Origin: Omphalotus guepiniiformis | Taxonomy: Eukaryota > Basidiomycota > Agaricomycetes > Agaricales > Omphalotaceae | Direction of reading: 5' to 3' | Assembly: GCA_028554645.1 (NCBI GenBank) | Contig: JAQOOI010000080.1 | Coordinates: 1,364,001-1,428,000, forward strand | DNA length: 64,000 nucleotides | In this document: in pieces, positions 33,893 through 46,284 of the stretch | Numbering within the stretch: position 1 is the first letter of the stretch | How the letters are laid out: the number at the start of each line of letters is the position of its first letter | Position numbers and translations under genes: made by a program | The notes under the pieces: generated by a model | Seen by the model: only the letters and a program-made list of their open reading frames with translations | The model's database searches: none | Told to the model about the DNA's origin: nothing

Positions 33893-36800
33893 TCATGATG
33901 TAGCGGATGGTCCTGGTTTCTGTGCTGACTGTGTCTGATCCAGCCCCAGAGCGAGTTGGTCGGCAATCCAGGACAAATTTTGAGCTCGAGAATCCGATGA
34001 AAAATCATAGAAAGCGGGATTTGTAACAACTCTATGAGCCAAGAAAGTGAAGGAAAGAGCATCCACGACGTATTGTTTGTTCTGGAGGTTGCCCCGCTTT
34101 TGCTGTTCCTCGTACCATGCGCGTAATTCTTCAGAGCCCACCAGTTTAGATTCAAGCGGTAGCCCTTCGCTGAGGAAACGGATGTATGTGTCCTTTGCTT
34201 CGGATTGACAAAACAAATGAAAGTAGCCCGATCCAGAGTGCCTAACTGCCCGGCTTTGCATATGCACGAGTTCCGTTAGATCGTACTCGCGTAGCTGACG
34301 CTCTTCCCCATCTGCGGCGGACGACCAATACTGTGTGCCCATCACAATCACAACAGCTGCTCTCACGGGTAATGACCAACAAGCCTCTCTTGGCACTATG
34401 AGCACGCGAATTACGCCCTCCACGTAGAGCTGCAGCATCAGTGCGCGGTCTGTTTTGTGGATGTCATCATGGTAAAATCCGACCCCTTTGGAGATGAAAT
34501 CTATCAAGGTGGCATCCTTTAATCTGGCAGCATGATACTCGAGAAGCCCGTCGGAAGCGTCAGGAATCAGGAAGCCTCTATCTGACTGTGACTCCACTGC
34601 ATATTGCGTGAGCAAGTCCAATGCTGTAGATCGGCACTGTGTTCGGGAGGGAACAAAAACAATAGCTGAACTTTGCAAATCAGCTCCGCGAATTCCAGCC
34701 AAAGCGGGCTTTGCCATAGCTTTGAATAAAGAAGCCGATTGAGGGATGTTGAATGTCTGAGTTGATGTGGTTACTGACTGTCCGCGATCGGTAGGACGGA
34801 AACTATAGAGAGCCAATTCGTCCACATCCAACCACGCTGCAAGGTCTGCCGCATCGTTTAGTGAATTGGATACGCCTACAAACCTGGTAGGTGATGTCTG
34901 TGTAGCGTGTCGTAGTAAAGATGTTCCAAGCTCATAAGCAGCATTCATCTGGTCAAGATCTTCGCAAATGACCAGATCTAGACCTTCCAGCGGCGTAGGG
35001 TGTCGAGACGACATGACAGTGCACAGTTCTTCCGCCAATACCACCCGGACGGTTGATACCTTGGGCCGCTTCAGTACGTTTGCACCGGTTGCGTGCTCCA
35101 CCACAACACTTGTAGTTCGCAACACATTCCGAAGACCGGAGAGCAACTCATACATTACGCTCCGACGAGGTGCAATAGCGAGGACCCAGGAATCTTTGGA
35201 ATGCAGTGCTGTCATGCTGTCGGAATCTGCGTGAGCTACCGAGGTCATAAAGTTAAGTGGAGCTCACACACCACATTAGAATGCACGCCATCAACGATTT
35301 ACCGCAACCGGAAGGGGCACAAAAGAGTGTATGCGCGTTTGTTTTAGTCAGAGTCCATAGCATTTGTGTCTGCAAGCCATTGAAATGATGAACCTGTTTT
35401 GAAAATATTTGTTGCACGGTAGGATCTCTCAGCGTGGATATCGGAAGTAGAGGTAAGTCCAAGGGAGGGGTGTTGCTGTGAGAGGGTTGTGGCATTATAA
35501 GTGTCGTTAAATCAATGACCAGCTCATCTTCAGCTCCCATCCACCGGTCGGAAACGAACCTAACCGTGACAGACGCAGGTGGCTTGCCATCAGCGATAGA
35601 AATGACGAAGTCGACATTCACAGTCTCAGTGCTTTGGCGGAAGAGGATATGTGACATCTGCAGAATGTTGACAGCGTTGTCATCCTCAACCCAGAGCCAA
35701 AACGGTTCGGATGTTCCATGGACCTTAGCATTCCAAGTAAAGGCTCTAGTGACGCGCACAGCAATCCTGAGCACATCTGAACCCAGAGGCCGGAGATCAT
35801 AGTCGATTTTTGCTGTTGGGAACTGCTTCGCGGCATTCAATAGGGCTTCTCCATGTTTGGCATTCAGGTGAATAAGCACGCCCAACTCTTCGGCGCTCAT
35901 CAAGGCAAGTTGAGCTGGGCTATGTTCGTCTGCCCACGTCTCCAAGTTATAGAATATGTCTGCCTTCAGAGAAAATTGTTTCAGAGGTTGATCAAAGGGC
36001 CACAGACGTTTTTCGATGGCCTTGCTTATGCCCATGAGGACCGCGGAGGCATTCGCCCATTTCTGACTGATGGCTATCTCCAGTAGTGCTCGAACGATAC
36101 GTCCGCCATTTTGAGCCGCATAGGCAGTATCGGAGACCAAAGCAAAGTCATCAACCAATTGGCGAGAGATATATCCTTGCAAGAGAATGTTCACTTTGTT
36201 TTGGCTTGAGTCTGTCCCACCTTGAACACGCAAGTCACTTCAATTTTTACGCGGAAAAAACGAAGGACGTACTTGAACATCACATGGGACGATATTCATC
36301 AGATGTTCTAGTTCGGGTATCTCATTTTCTCTGACTTGTATTTGGTCGAACTGAATCATGATTTTAAAAATCGTTATACATCGAAAGAACAAAAGAACAA
36401 GCGACATACCTCGGTACTCATACTTAACATTTTTAAAATATCTGCTTCTGACATCTTTGGTCGAAACATACGATTGAAGATCTCGATGGACTGGTACCGA
36501 ATGTAGTATCGTGCTGCAGTTCTCCCCAAATCGGTTACGCTAAGGGCGCCAGTGTGTCGGTCGAACAAAATCATGCGTGCTTCTGCGAGCTTCTGAGCCG
36601 ACTGTACTACAAGTTCATTGCGTTTGCTGCCTAATTGAGGATCTTCAATGACAACCTCTCTATTCATCCCTTGAAGTATTTCATGAGCGTGAACGAACTA
36701 TATACAACGAAACAGAACTCGCCATAATTAAAAGGGTTCTTTCGCATCCGGACAAATAGGTAGGTGTAACCTAGCCATTGAATGGCATCGTTAATGTTGG

Positions 36801-39800
36801 CCACCGTGCCTAAAGCTATCTCTGCATTAAGAGCGTCGATCATTCCTTTATGGAATCTATGACGACATCAATAGCTGCATTGAACGTGGATTGAAGGTCG
36901 CTCACTGAGATTCAATAGGATTCTACAGGCGGAGGATGAATAAGACATGGAGCAAGAGAAGGTATTCCAGGGTTACCTGAGATATGACCGCTTCTAGATA
37001 GTGGGTCAATTTATCTTCTGAGGTACAGATGTATCCTTCTCCACTGGTTTCCATTCCTGGACGTCCAGCTCGTCCGAAGACTTGCAGTACGTCTAATACT
37101 GACAAATCTGTAAATGCGCCTTTGGAGCTATCGTAAACTTGCGTTCCCTTGATTATCACTGCAAAGGATTTAAATGAGAACGACGTATGAAGAGAGTACT
37201 AGCGTACTTACCCGCGTGAGCCGGCAAGTTTACACCCCAAGCGAGAGTGGCGGTACAGCATAGCACCTCAAAGAACCAATGGATTTAGCAAATAGAAATC
37301 AACGCGAGACCCTCTGATGCTACCTTGATCGCTCGGGCCTCAAACATCCTTTCCATCATGTTCCTGTCCGAGCGCAACATACCAGCGTGATGAATACCAA
37401 AACCGTGGTCGAAAAGCTCCTTCATTTCTTTATTTCTCGACTGGCCAATATCACGGCGGAAGAACGACCACTGCGGATGGTCTTCGCAACTGAAGTCATC
37501 GCTAGTACCTTTGAGCATCGAAGCCTCTTTGAGAGCCATCGCGCTCTTCACGGTCTCTTTTCGCGCATGGACAAATACCATGACTTGATGTCCTTGTGCA
37601 ACCAACGCTGAAACTTTTTCAAATGTCACCTCGTCAAGGTTCTTCTTTGCTTGCACGCTACCAGGCTTTCCTTTGATTCCAAGGAAGTGCTGCTCAAGAG
37701 GAACTGGCCGGAAGGAAGAATCGAAATAGAAGAGACCCTTGTACTTTGAAGCACTTTATGACAGCATAAGCATTCTCTTTCGATTGGCTCGAGGAAAAAG
37801 TGTGCACACCAAAGGAACTCTGCTACATCAATGTAATTAGGGAGAGTAGCACTTAGACCTACAATCCTGATCACTGACTGCGTTGATTCGACCTATTGAA
37901 GACGGTGAGACCTCTCAGACTTCAGGAGACGCAAATTGGAATCGTGACCTGTCGTAGCGTTCGAGCGACAATCGTCTCAATGACAGCCCCGCGTTCCTCG
38001 TTCAAAAGATGAACCTCATCAATGATCAGGAGTTTGAGCGTCTACCGCGAGGAGTCAGTCTTGGACAGATAGCGAGATACGATCTTACTGAAGCTATTTC
38101 CCCTTCTCCTGTCGGTTTCCTGGTGACTACATCCCACTTCTCCGGTGTTGTGACAATTATTTGGGTTTGTGCGATTTCAGCTTTGGTCATTTGCATATCG
38201 CCTATGCAAGCATTGAAGTCATAGTCGTTGAACGACATTTTATTGCTTACCAGTCAATTCTCTAACTTTAATGGAAAGCCATCTCAACCGTTTTTCGAAT
38301 TTCCGAACAATCTCAGAAGCTAGTGCTTTCATTGGTGCACTAAACGCTGGTCAATGAGTGTTGCGTAGCATTCAAAATAGCCTTACACGTATATGATTTT
38401 GAACGAGTCCCGATTAATGGATTCACTTAAATTCGCAATCGCGGAGGAATGGGAGCGATGCTGGTCAAGAACTCGCAATATGGTGAGCATCGCGACATCG
38501 GTTTTACCCTTGTTAGACATGCTATTCAACATATGAATATCGAAAGGTATAAGGAGCTTACAGCACCCGTCGGAGCTGCGTCGTACAGTGATTGAGTGAC
38601 AACCCGAATGAAACAGGAAGGCGACGTACCACAGACAAGCATATTTTCATTTGTTCCATATGCAGTGGGGTATACAATAGACTGTATTCTGTTCAGTGAG
38701 CTGTACCCCGGGAAGCAACCCTTTGCTAGAGGGTCCAGATCTGATATGCGAATAAGACGTTCTGACTGTCGGGGAGGCACAGGTTTGGCAGGCGGAATCA
38801 CAACTTCTTCATACTCCTGTCATGTTTAGCAGATTAGCTGTACGCGCCCACGAGTTCGTATGTGCCCATACCTCGTTCATCTGTCGTTCTGTCCCTATCG
38901 GTAGCATATATCTAGTCCCCAAATGTGACAGAACGTTGCCTTGAGACATTGAAGAGGATGAATAGACATGAGGAAGAACCTCTGCTTCAGGGCCCTATAG
39001 AAGATAACATGGATTAAGGTAGGAGTCTAAGGATTGTACATACATACAGCTATGCCGGAAAATAACGGTCTGGCTGCATTGTCTCGCAGTTTCTGTTCCA
39101 TGCGTTGTCGAGCATTTTTAGGCGCAAGACTAGAACGTTCAGACTTCATATGATCGGACGTATGGTCAGGTCCCGACGTTGACAGAGATCTTATGTGTTT
39201 GCCTAGCTTCAGCGAAAGAATGAATGAAAAGACGATCTTGGGTTACATTCATCCATCACTCACTTCGTCTACAAACACGTCACGATTGTTGATTATTTCC
39301 ATGACGAGTTCCATATCCTCATAACCAACGTGTTCAACAATTTCTCCAGACACCTCATCGTTGGATCGAGTGGACGAAAGAATGGAATAAATGGAGTTTA
39401 GCATATGCTCGGCATTAGGTTTTCTATAATTTTCTCAACAAAGAATGTCAACGTAAGTTCATAAGCTGTATTTGGCGGAACACACAGGAGTAATTGTGAC
39501 AGAAGCGAACTCTGGGTGTTATACGTAGGATCCCTTCGATATAGATCGAGAACAGATTCCCATAAATGATTACTGGAATCTGATTGTTCAGTTACCAATG
39601 AATCTAGTGGACAGTGTTAATCAGTGCTCGGAAGATCAGTAATCAAACACACGTTGCGCTGATGTTCCTTGAAGACTGTGCAATCACTGAGAAAGGAGAC
39701 ATAGGTCAAAGGCATTACTTGGGCAGCGTACCTGGCCCACTCATCTACAGACGCATCATCGCTAGATACATCGCGCGACGCTTCGATAAGAAATTTGAGA

Positions 39801-39823
39801 TGTCCTGATAGTTTGGAATCCAT
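33893..39823 (-). CDS. SLH1: Slh1/ASCC3-type Ski2-like helicase lacking the second Sec63 domain
   Basis: Slh1/ASCC3 is the helicase of the RQT complex that splits collided ribosomes. The start at 39823 ([19 protein letters not shown]) leads to a helicase cassette with APTGA joined to GKTDVAM by an intron, [24 protein letters not shown] in [39 protein letters not shown] and [13 protein letters not shown] winged helix and one Sec63-like domain follow ([27 protein letters not shown]). The second cassette keeps APSGCGKS but has ICEDLDQMN where a DExH box should be, and [13 protein letters not shown] in place of the QxxGRAGR motif. After [10 protein letters not shown] and its winged helix the protein stops at 33893, 79 bases from the next gene. 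TEKWDVVT-type motifs favour Slh1 over Brr2. Many small introns make exon edges approximate. Confidence 0.85.
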
Positions 39824-40571
39824 TTTATGTGAATGGATCTTGACGGTTCAAAACGTTCAATGTCAAGTTGAAGACTTCAAGTCAGCCTCGGACCCGCATT
39901 CGCATTCTCAAAACACATGACCTGCGGCAGGCGATTCCTGCCGATGGACTGCCGTACCATGCTGCATTGCTGTTGACGTTGAGGTACTAGTACTACTACA
40001 TAAAGTCTCGGAACGTGCTGAACAGTGAAAGTCACCGTAAAGCCAAAGTCACGCTCGAATTCGTATTGCACCAAGTGAAAGTCACGCAGGGCTGAGAAGT
40101 TTGGTTGTAGAAGACCGCCGCTATTCATACACATCTTCTCCTTGCATTCTTTTTCGATACATACTGTGGAATCGCGTGCACAACTTGAAGCAGGGACGGT
40201 CAGCAGAGAAAGTAAGTACGCGGGCCGTCACGGAACATAAGTTCCTGATTCCCAGAGATATACTAAAACAAAACTTGAAATATTTTCAGCACCATCGAGC
40301 AGTATTCCAGAGTATTCCCCCACAAGACTCCAAAAAATCTGCCGTTATTTATCAGGATCATGGTCCGCAAGGTGCGATGATGACGTAAGGGTACTGTAAA
40401 CTGTTCCGCCAGTTCGTTCAATTAAACTTCAACTGTTCGGAGACAGGATCAACTTGAAGTGGAGCTCATGTCCACTGCTGACCTTGAGACTATTTTGAAT
40501 TATACTTGGACTTCCGCTATATAAATGGCTGTCGAAGAAGCCCTGTTGATGCCTTTCGCAGCTCGTTCCCA
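39824..40571. promoter_or_regulatory. Divergent intergenic region SLH1 / sugar transporter
   Basis: These 748 bases lie between two divergent starts. Short frames on both strands (for example the minus-strand one at 39877-40134) show no domain. No repeats or RNA genes were recognised. Two promoters and a possible 5' untranslated region of the transporter are the likely content. Confidence 0.4.
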
Positions 40572-43191
40572 ATGTCCAACTTGAAGTCTCCGGAGAAGTT
40601 TTCCAACGATTACCAGCATTCAGAGTATCCTACCCCCGACGAAGATGTGGCGCCGTACACAATGAAATTGCGAGGTCGGAAGCTGACTATAGCTCTGGCG
40701 TTTGTCAGTGGAACAGGCTTCACTCTTTTTGGGTCGGTACTCTCTCGTTCTGTAATCTCTGGTGGTCGCTCATATCCACTTACTACTAGATATGATCAAG
40801 GTGTCATGTCAGCTTTGCTCACAGCTAGTCAGGTATGGCACTTGTTCTTTTCCTTTCCGTCGAATGTCTTTCTAAATGACAGTTTCAGTTTGAGAAAGTC
40901 TTCCCGCAAGTCAGGGAGCCTACATTACAAAGTTTCTTGGTTGCGATTTATGTTAGAACGCCTGGATACTGCTGTCATCCTTTATTCTGACTTGACCATC
41001 TATATCACAGGAGATTGGTTGTCTTGTCGGTGCTCTTGTAAATCTCTTCATCGGCGATCGACTGGGTCGGAGACGAGCGATCACGCTAGGTACGTACGGA
41101 ATTCCTCTCAGATATCATGCTCAGAGCTCAATCAAAGAGTGTTCTGCTTAGGGTGTATCATCATGATTATTGGGGCTATCCTTCAGACGGCGTCTTATGG
41201 TTACGCTCAGATGATTGTTGCTCGCGTTATCACAGGTATTGGAAATGGATTGAATGTAAGCTCCTCGTAGTATTGTCGGGTTCTGCAATTCCTCATATAT
41301 CAAAAAGACGTCTACTGTTCCGGCGTACCATGCTGAGTGCGTTATCTACCACCAGAGGTGTTTCCGTAAATTAATCATGGGTTCACCTTTAGGTGCTCAC
41401 CTGCCAGCAAGCGCGGAAGCTTGATTATGATTGAGGGTAGTCTGATTACGTTCGGCATCATGATATCGTGAGCTCTCTCATTTTGAAAATATGTCGACCT
41501 TAGCTGAGTTTCTGCTATAGATATGTGAGTAGATCCTCAGAGCAAGAAAGGCTCAGCTGATCTTGCATTTGCCTCACCTTTTCAGTGGATGGATTTCGCC
41601 TTGTACGTGAATTGGTCTAGATCCATGCAATCTTGAATGATGCTCAAACTGCGTAGTTTCTGGGTCTCAGGGTCATCTGCACAGTGGCGAGTGCCCATCG
41701 CGCTACAGATCGGTTTTGCTTTGATCGTTCTATTCGCAATTCCTCTCGTATGTCAAGTTTTGAAACCAACGTCTCCATTTAATCCTGAATTACCTTCATA
41801 GCTACCTGAATCTCCTCGATGGTACACTCATAGCCAATAATATATGGTCTCGCCGTTACTCACATCCTCTGTACCAGGTTAATCAAGGCTGGTCGCGATG
41901 CTGAGGCGTTAGCGGTGATTTCTGCATTAGATGACAAACCGGCTTCGGATCCCGAAGTGAGGCGAACATTCAATGCAATTCGTGAAGCTGTCGCGTTGGA
42001 AGGGTCTACTCCAGGCTTGTCCGGGAAAGCAGAGAAGACCTCTTTTAGGGAACTGTTCACAGGAGGCCGCAGTCAGAATTTCCGCAGAGTGGCACTGGGT
42101 GTTGTCGTTCAATGTTTTCAACAGGTAGATCAATACAATCAATGTATATCTGCGGGTATCACTCACAGGCAGTTTTCATTAGATTACTGGCATCAACCTC
42201 ATAACTTATTATGCGGTGAGCTCTTTCCTCTCAAACAAAGAAGGGGCTTGTGAATGACTGTTTGAACTCAAGACATTGCTCTTCGAACGTCTTGGTATTT
42301 CAGACGTCAAGTCTCGCATACTAGCAGCTTGCAACGGCACAGAATATTTCTTGGCTTCTCTTGTTGCCATTGCTCTTATTGATCGTGTCGGCCGGCGCAA
42401 ACTGATGCTCTTTGGAGCCACTGGGCAATGCATCACCATGGTTCTTCTGGCAATCCTCGGAAGCATCGACAATTCTGCGTCTCAAGTTGTCAGCGCCGTC
42501 TTACTCTTTGTGTTCAATTCCTTCTTCGCTGTTGGTTGGTTGGGTATGACCTGGCTCTACGTATGTTCTCATGTTCTTCAAAGTTCGCTATCGGTGCTCA
42601 TAGCAACTTTAGCCTGCTGAGATTGTTGGCTTGCGAATGCGAGGTCCTGCGAATGCTTTGAGTACGGCGAGTATGCCCTCATTCGGTGGAAGTACATCTA
42701 TTGATGCCTTGATTTTGCAGGCGAGTAATTGGACTTTCAATTTTCTGGGTAACTTCTGTCATCGTCTATCCCGCACTACATACATAAGCTCACGGCCGCA
42801 TTCTTAGTGGTCATGGTCACCGGACCCTCCTTTGCGAATATTTCTTGGGGAACATACATCGGTATGCAAAGTTCGTTGACGAACAAAGAGAGGTTCCTGA
42901 TCAGTTTTTATAGTTTTTGCATCCTTAAACGCCTTCATTATTCCCATTGTATATTTCTTCTTCCCAGAAACTGCGGGAAGATCGCTGGAAGGTACGAATT
43001 GCTTGTTTATATGGAGAGCGGTTTCAATCTAACATCAAATTCTAGATATGGACGTGATATTCGCGATCGCATATCTAGAAAAGACATCACCAGTAGCAGT
43101 ATCCTTGCGCAGTGACATTCCACCAGCTGGGTCACCTGAAGCAGAAAGGATTCTGGGTGTTGATACCAAGGTAGAGACCCCTGAACCGTAG
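40572..43191 (+). CDS. MFS sugar transporter (hexose-transporter family)
   Basis: This is a 12-helix sugar/H+ symporter-type protein split by over ten introns. After MSNLKSPEKFSNDYQHSEYP the motifs run LFGYDQGVMSALLTASQ (rejoined over an intron near 40735-40790), GDRLGRRRAITLG, RVITGIGNGLN, PESPRWLIKAGRDAEAL, LLFERLGISDVKSRILAACN, ALIDRVGRRKLMLFGATGQC and PETAGRSLEDMD. These are the PROSITE-type sugar-transporter signatures. About 520 residues. The cytosolic loop between helices 6 and 7 is of normal length. Fungal members carry glucose, xylose, maltose, quinate or lactose; the substrate cannot be told. Start at 40572 is the Met best placed before the conserved N-terminal block; another Met lies at 40506. 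Confidence 0.9.
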
Positions 43192-43312
43192 AAATGTATC
43201 ACATACCAGTAAGAGTAGCAGATGTCATCTTGAACTCGAACATTCGCAAGTAGTATTGTAAATTTCATAGATCTGAATTATTTGATGCCATTACCCGCGA
43301 CTGAAGGATAAC

Positions 43313-44189
43313 TCAGTCATTGTCTAGCCGACTGGAAGGTGTCACCCTTGAGCTACGCCAACGCTCTCTTTCGAATTCTGCCATGGCTAGACGATATGAA
43401 GATTGATTGTTGAAGTCTTTCTTCAGCAGAGGTTCAAGTCGATGGAGCGGATGCCCAAAGCGTTGCGGTGGCCAGACGATGAACTTGAGTCGTGAATTGA
43501 TTAAAGCCAAGGGGACCTTCAAACCGAGAAATTGAATATCCTGCAAGGCAACATCAATAATTGTGTACTCACACATCCAAAGCGATTGCTGTCATCACTA
43601 TGAAACGGCTCGTCACCTAAAATAAGGGCGTTAGTCGGAACAAAGGAACGTTAGGAAACAGACACCTTCAACCCATGCTTGTCCTGCTGGCACTCGAATT
43701 TCAGGGTCAGGATGAGGAGGAAGTGTTTTCACAATATCCCCCTCCAATCCAATGATCCTTTTCACCAGAACGCGGTCCGGGTCATCTGGTGATCTCAGAG
43801 TGCAGTCAGAATAAACACGACGAGAAGGGAGGCATAGTTTAATACTGAAGAGCCACAATATCGCCTCTACGAAAGTCGTGTTGGGTATGTATTGCAAAGC
43901 GATCAAAGAGTGCAACGTCTCTCCAAAGAGAAGAGTCTGGATTTAGTGTAGGCTAAAGAAGAAAAATGGTAGGATTGCCGGAAGAACTATGCAATTTCAT
44001 CGACAAACGAACCTGCATGCTACGACCGGAAATGATCTTGAGGTTGTAGAAGTATTCAGTCAAGACAAAAGCGGTTGGTAGCCAATACCAATAACGCCGC
44101 AAGCTGGATTTCTCGCGAGCCTTGGTAGTAGATGAATAATTGCGGATTTGTTGCCAGAACTTCCCACTTGAACGATGTAGTCTTTGCAT
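43313..44189 (-). CDS. IMP2: Mitochondrial inner membrane protease subunit 2
   Basis: A signal-peptidase-I-type Ser/Lys protease that trims intermembrane-space sorting signals. The N-terminus (MQRLHRSSGKFWQQIRNYSS) is basic, followed by one helix (WYWLPTAFVLTEYFYNL). The catalytic Ser lies in IISGRSMQPTLNPD, with the exon break right after Gln, and the catalytic Lys in RVLVKRIIGLEGDIV. Box D follows as DEPFHSDDSNRFG, then GPVPLALINSRLKFIVWPPQ. The spaced SPDDP segment between Ser and Lys favours IMP2 over IMP1. Four to five exons, about 220 residues; the C-terminal ~40 residues past the core are longer than in yeast. Confidence 0.9.
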
Positions 44190-44513
44190 TGCTAGTTCAG
44201 CCCAAAGTTGAGACGTTGACAGTGTCTAGTCAGCTAACTTAGTCAAGAAGCCTTTTGCTGGTAATAGGATGACTTTCAGATCTGCAGAGTCCAGGCCGTA
44301 CGTGTGAGCGCAGACACGTGACACAGCACGTAAATGTTCGAATACCAAGTTACTCGATTCGATTTGAGAACACTTCAATTGAAAACAAATATAAAGATAG
44401 GAGTATAACAGTACAGATCTAATGGAGACAGCAACATATCAAATGTATGAGGATACTTTAACAATGCATGAGTGGTGAGATGATGATAGGTAAAATGAGA
44501 TAGAAGAAACAAA
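44190..44513. promoter_or_regulatory. IMP2 upstream region with CACGTG E-box
   Basis: This 324-base gap holds the promoter of IMP2 and the 3' end of RNR2, both on the minus strand. A perfect CACGTG palindrome lies at 44315-44320, about 125 bases upstream of the IMP2 start. It sits inside a cluster of ACGTG-type cores (CGTACGTGTGAGC, CAGCACGTAA). CACGTG is the site for bHLH factors such as Cbf1 or Pho4 types. Function is inferred. Confidence 0.35.
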
Positions 44514-46025
44514 TTAGAAATCCTCGTCGAGCACACTGAAAAACGCGTCAATAAGGAGCAACCAGAGGCTGATCAAAACGAACTCACAAATGTCTTCGAT
44601 GCCTGTGTGCCAGAAGTATCTCCAGACTGGCTTACACCTGCTTTCGAGTAATCCGATACACGCTTCTCAAAGAAGTTGGTCTTCCCTTGCAATGAAATCA
44701 TGTCCATGAAGTCGAAGGGGTTAGAGGCGTTGTAGTACTTGTCGTTGCCTAAAGCAACGAGAAGACGGTCGGCAACAAACTCGATGTATTGGCACATGAG
44801 CTTGGCATTCATGCCAATTAAACTGACAGGGAGAGCATCTTAAGGAATTATACCTGTCAGCAACGCGCGCAGAGTCTAGAAAAACTGGACATACCCGTGA
44901 GGAACTCTTGTTCAATAGAGACCGCGTCCATGATTATGCGACGGATAGTATCAGGATGAGGACGACGTTTGAGATGACTGAAGAGCAGGCAAGCAAAGTC
45001 TGTGTGCATGCCTTCATCACGACTGATGAGTTCGTTGGAGAAAGTCAGCCCAGGCATAAGACCGCGCTTCTTCATCCAGAAGATGGAGGCGAAAGAGCCA
45101 GAGAAGAAGATGCCTTCAACAGCTGCAAATGCGACGAGACGTTCACCAAAGGTAGACTGTTGGTCAGCAATCCAGGTGAGGGCCCAGTCCGCCTTGCGCT
45201 TTATACAAGGGATGGTCTCGATGGCGTCGAAAAGAAAGTCGCGCTGGGCAGGGTCTTTGATGTAGGTGTCAATGAGAAGGGAGTAAGTTTCTGAATGAAT
45301 GTTTTCCATCATAATTTGGAAACCGTAGAAGCATCGAGCCTCCGCGATCTGGACTTCATTGGAAAATCGTTCCAAAAGGTTTTCGTTGACAATGCCATCA
45401 GAGGCCGCAAAGAACGCGAGGACATGGGAGATGAAATGACGCTCGTTGTCGTTCATACGGTTGTTCCAGTCATGAAGATCCTTCGACAAGTCCATCTCCT
45501 CTGCGGTCCAGAAGGAGGCCTCTGCTTTCTTATACATTTGCCATATCTATTGCCATTAAGATGAGTGGTTGCGTCAAGCATGCATACTTTAGACACGTAT
45601 TTCGTGATACTGGATAGGGAAGAGGACGAAACGACGCTTAGATTCTTGCAGAAGAGGCTCCTCACCTGTCAAGAATAGTTAGACGGAACGTATATCACGG
45701 GAATGACGCGACACATACTCTCAGGCAGTTCAATCTCGCCTACGAAGCGTTTTCGCAAAGCGGCCATGTCCTCTACATCATCCTCGTCCTGCTCCTCGTC
45801 CTCACCGAACGAACCCGGTGACGTGGAGCGACGCCTGTCATCAACGAGGGTCTTGTCGAGAGGCTTGGTGGGCTTTTTAGTAGGTGACTCGAACGAGAAT
45901 TTAGCTAAAGCAGCAGCAGCCTAACGGTGTATAGTTAGTAGCCGACAACGCGCATAAAATGAAAAAAATACCTTCTTGCTGGGAGTAGGGCCAGGAGAAG
46001 GAATACGAGAGATGGTGGTAGACAT
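44514..46025 (-). CDS. RNR2: Ribonucleoside-diphosphate reductase small subunit (R2)
   Basis: R2 holds the di-iron/tyrosyl-radical centre that makes dNTPs with the large subunit. The N-terminus ([18 protein letters not shown]) is followed by an acidic segment with a [15 protein letters not shown] stretch. The core runs from RRFVLFPIQ through [20 protein letters not shown] and [20 protein letters not shown]. The radical tyrosine is in [18 protein letters not shown], and the remaining metal ligands lie around [15 protein letters not shown] and [20 protein letters not shown]. The last exon encodes LDEDF, the tail that docks onto R1. The intron before it is peculiar: the GTGAGT donor and TTTTTCAG acceptor are perfect, yet joining them puts LDEDF one base out of frame. 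It shares a promoter with the paralogue at 46285. Confidence 0.93.
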
Positions 46026-46284
46026 GAGAGAGGCAGCGCAGAAGATAAGTTTAATAGATGATAGTGGTTGGGAGTGAAGGAAACAGTTAAAACTTGGCGC
46101 GTCTTTTATGACTGATCCGAAGCTTGGTCCTGTTTGGCGCGTTTCAACAATTTTTCGCGTACGTGATCGCGTTATTTGTCCTTGTGTACGCGCTAATTGC
46201 GTTGTCATGGTCAGCAAGAATGTGTCATCACCGTAAATTTTTCTTTCTCTTACAATATTCACGCGTCGGCCACTGGTGGCTCAA
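46026..46284. promoter_or_regulatory. Bidirectional R2/R2 promoter with E2F/MCB-like elements
   Basis: These 259 bases lie between two divergent R2 starts. They contain TTGGCGCG at 46094-46101, TTTGGCGCG at 46133-46141 (an E2F/SBF-like TTTSGCGC core) and ACGCGT, the MluI cell-cycle box, at 46261-46266, 19 bases before the plus-strand ATG. Several other CGCG cores lie between 46157 and 46192. In yeasts such sites drive G1/S transcription of RNR genes; that role here is inferred. Confidence 0.6.

Noticed and set aside
33893..39823. Brr2 as an alternative identity for the helicase
   Set aside because: The [20 protein letters not shown] block and lack of the long Brr2 N-terminal region fit Slh1/ASCC3 better, and Brr2 keeps two Sec63 domains.
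39877..40134. 85-codon minus-strand frame upstream of SLH1
   Set aside because: No domain and no match to the Slh1 N-terminus; more likely promoter sequence.
43430..43445. Another GGTTCAAGTC, tRNA B-box-like
   Set aside because: It lies in the IMP2 last exon and has no matching A-box or stem.
44542..44547. Second ACGCGT near the end of RNR2
   Set aside because: It lies inside the last intron far from any start; probably chance.
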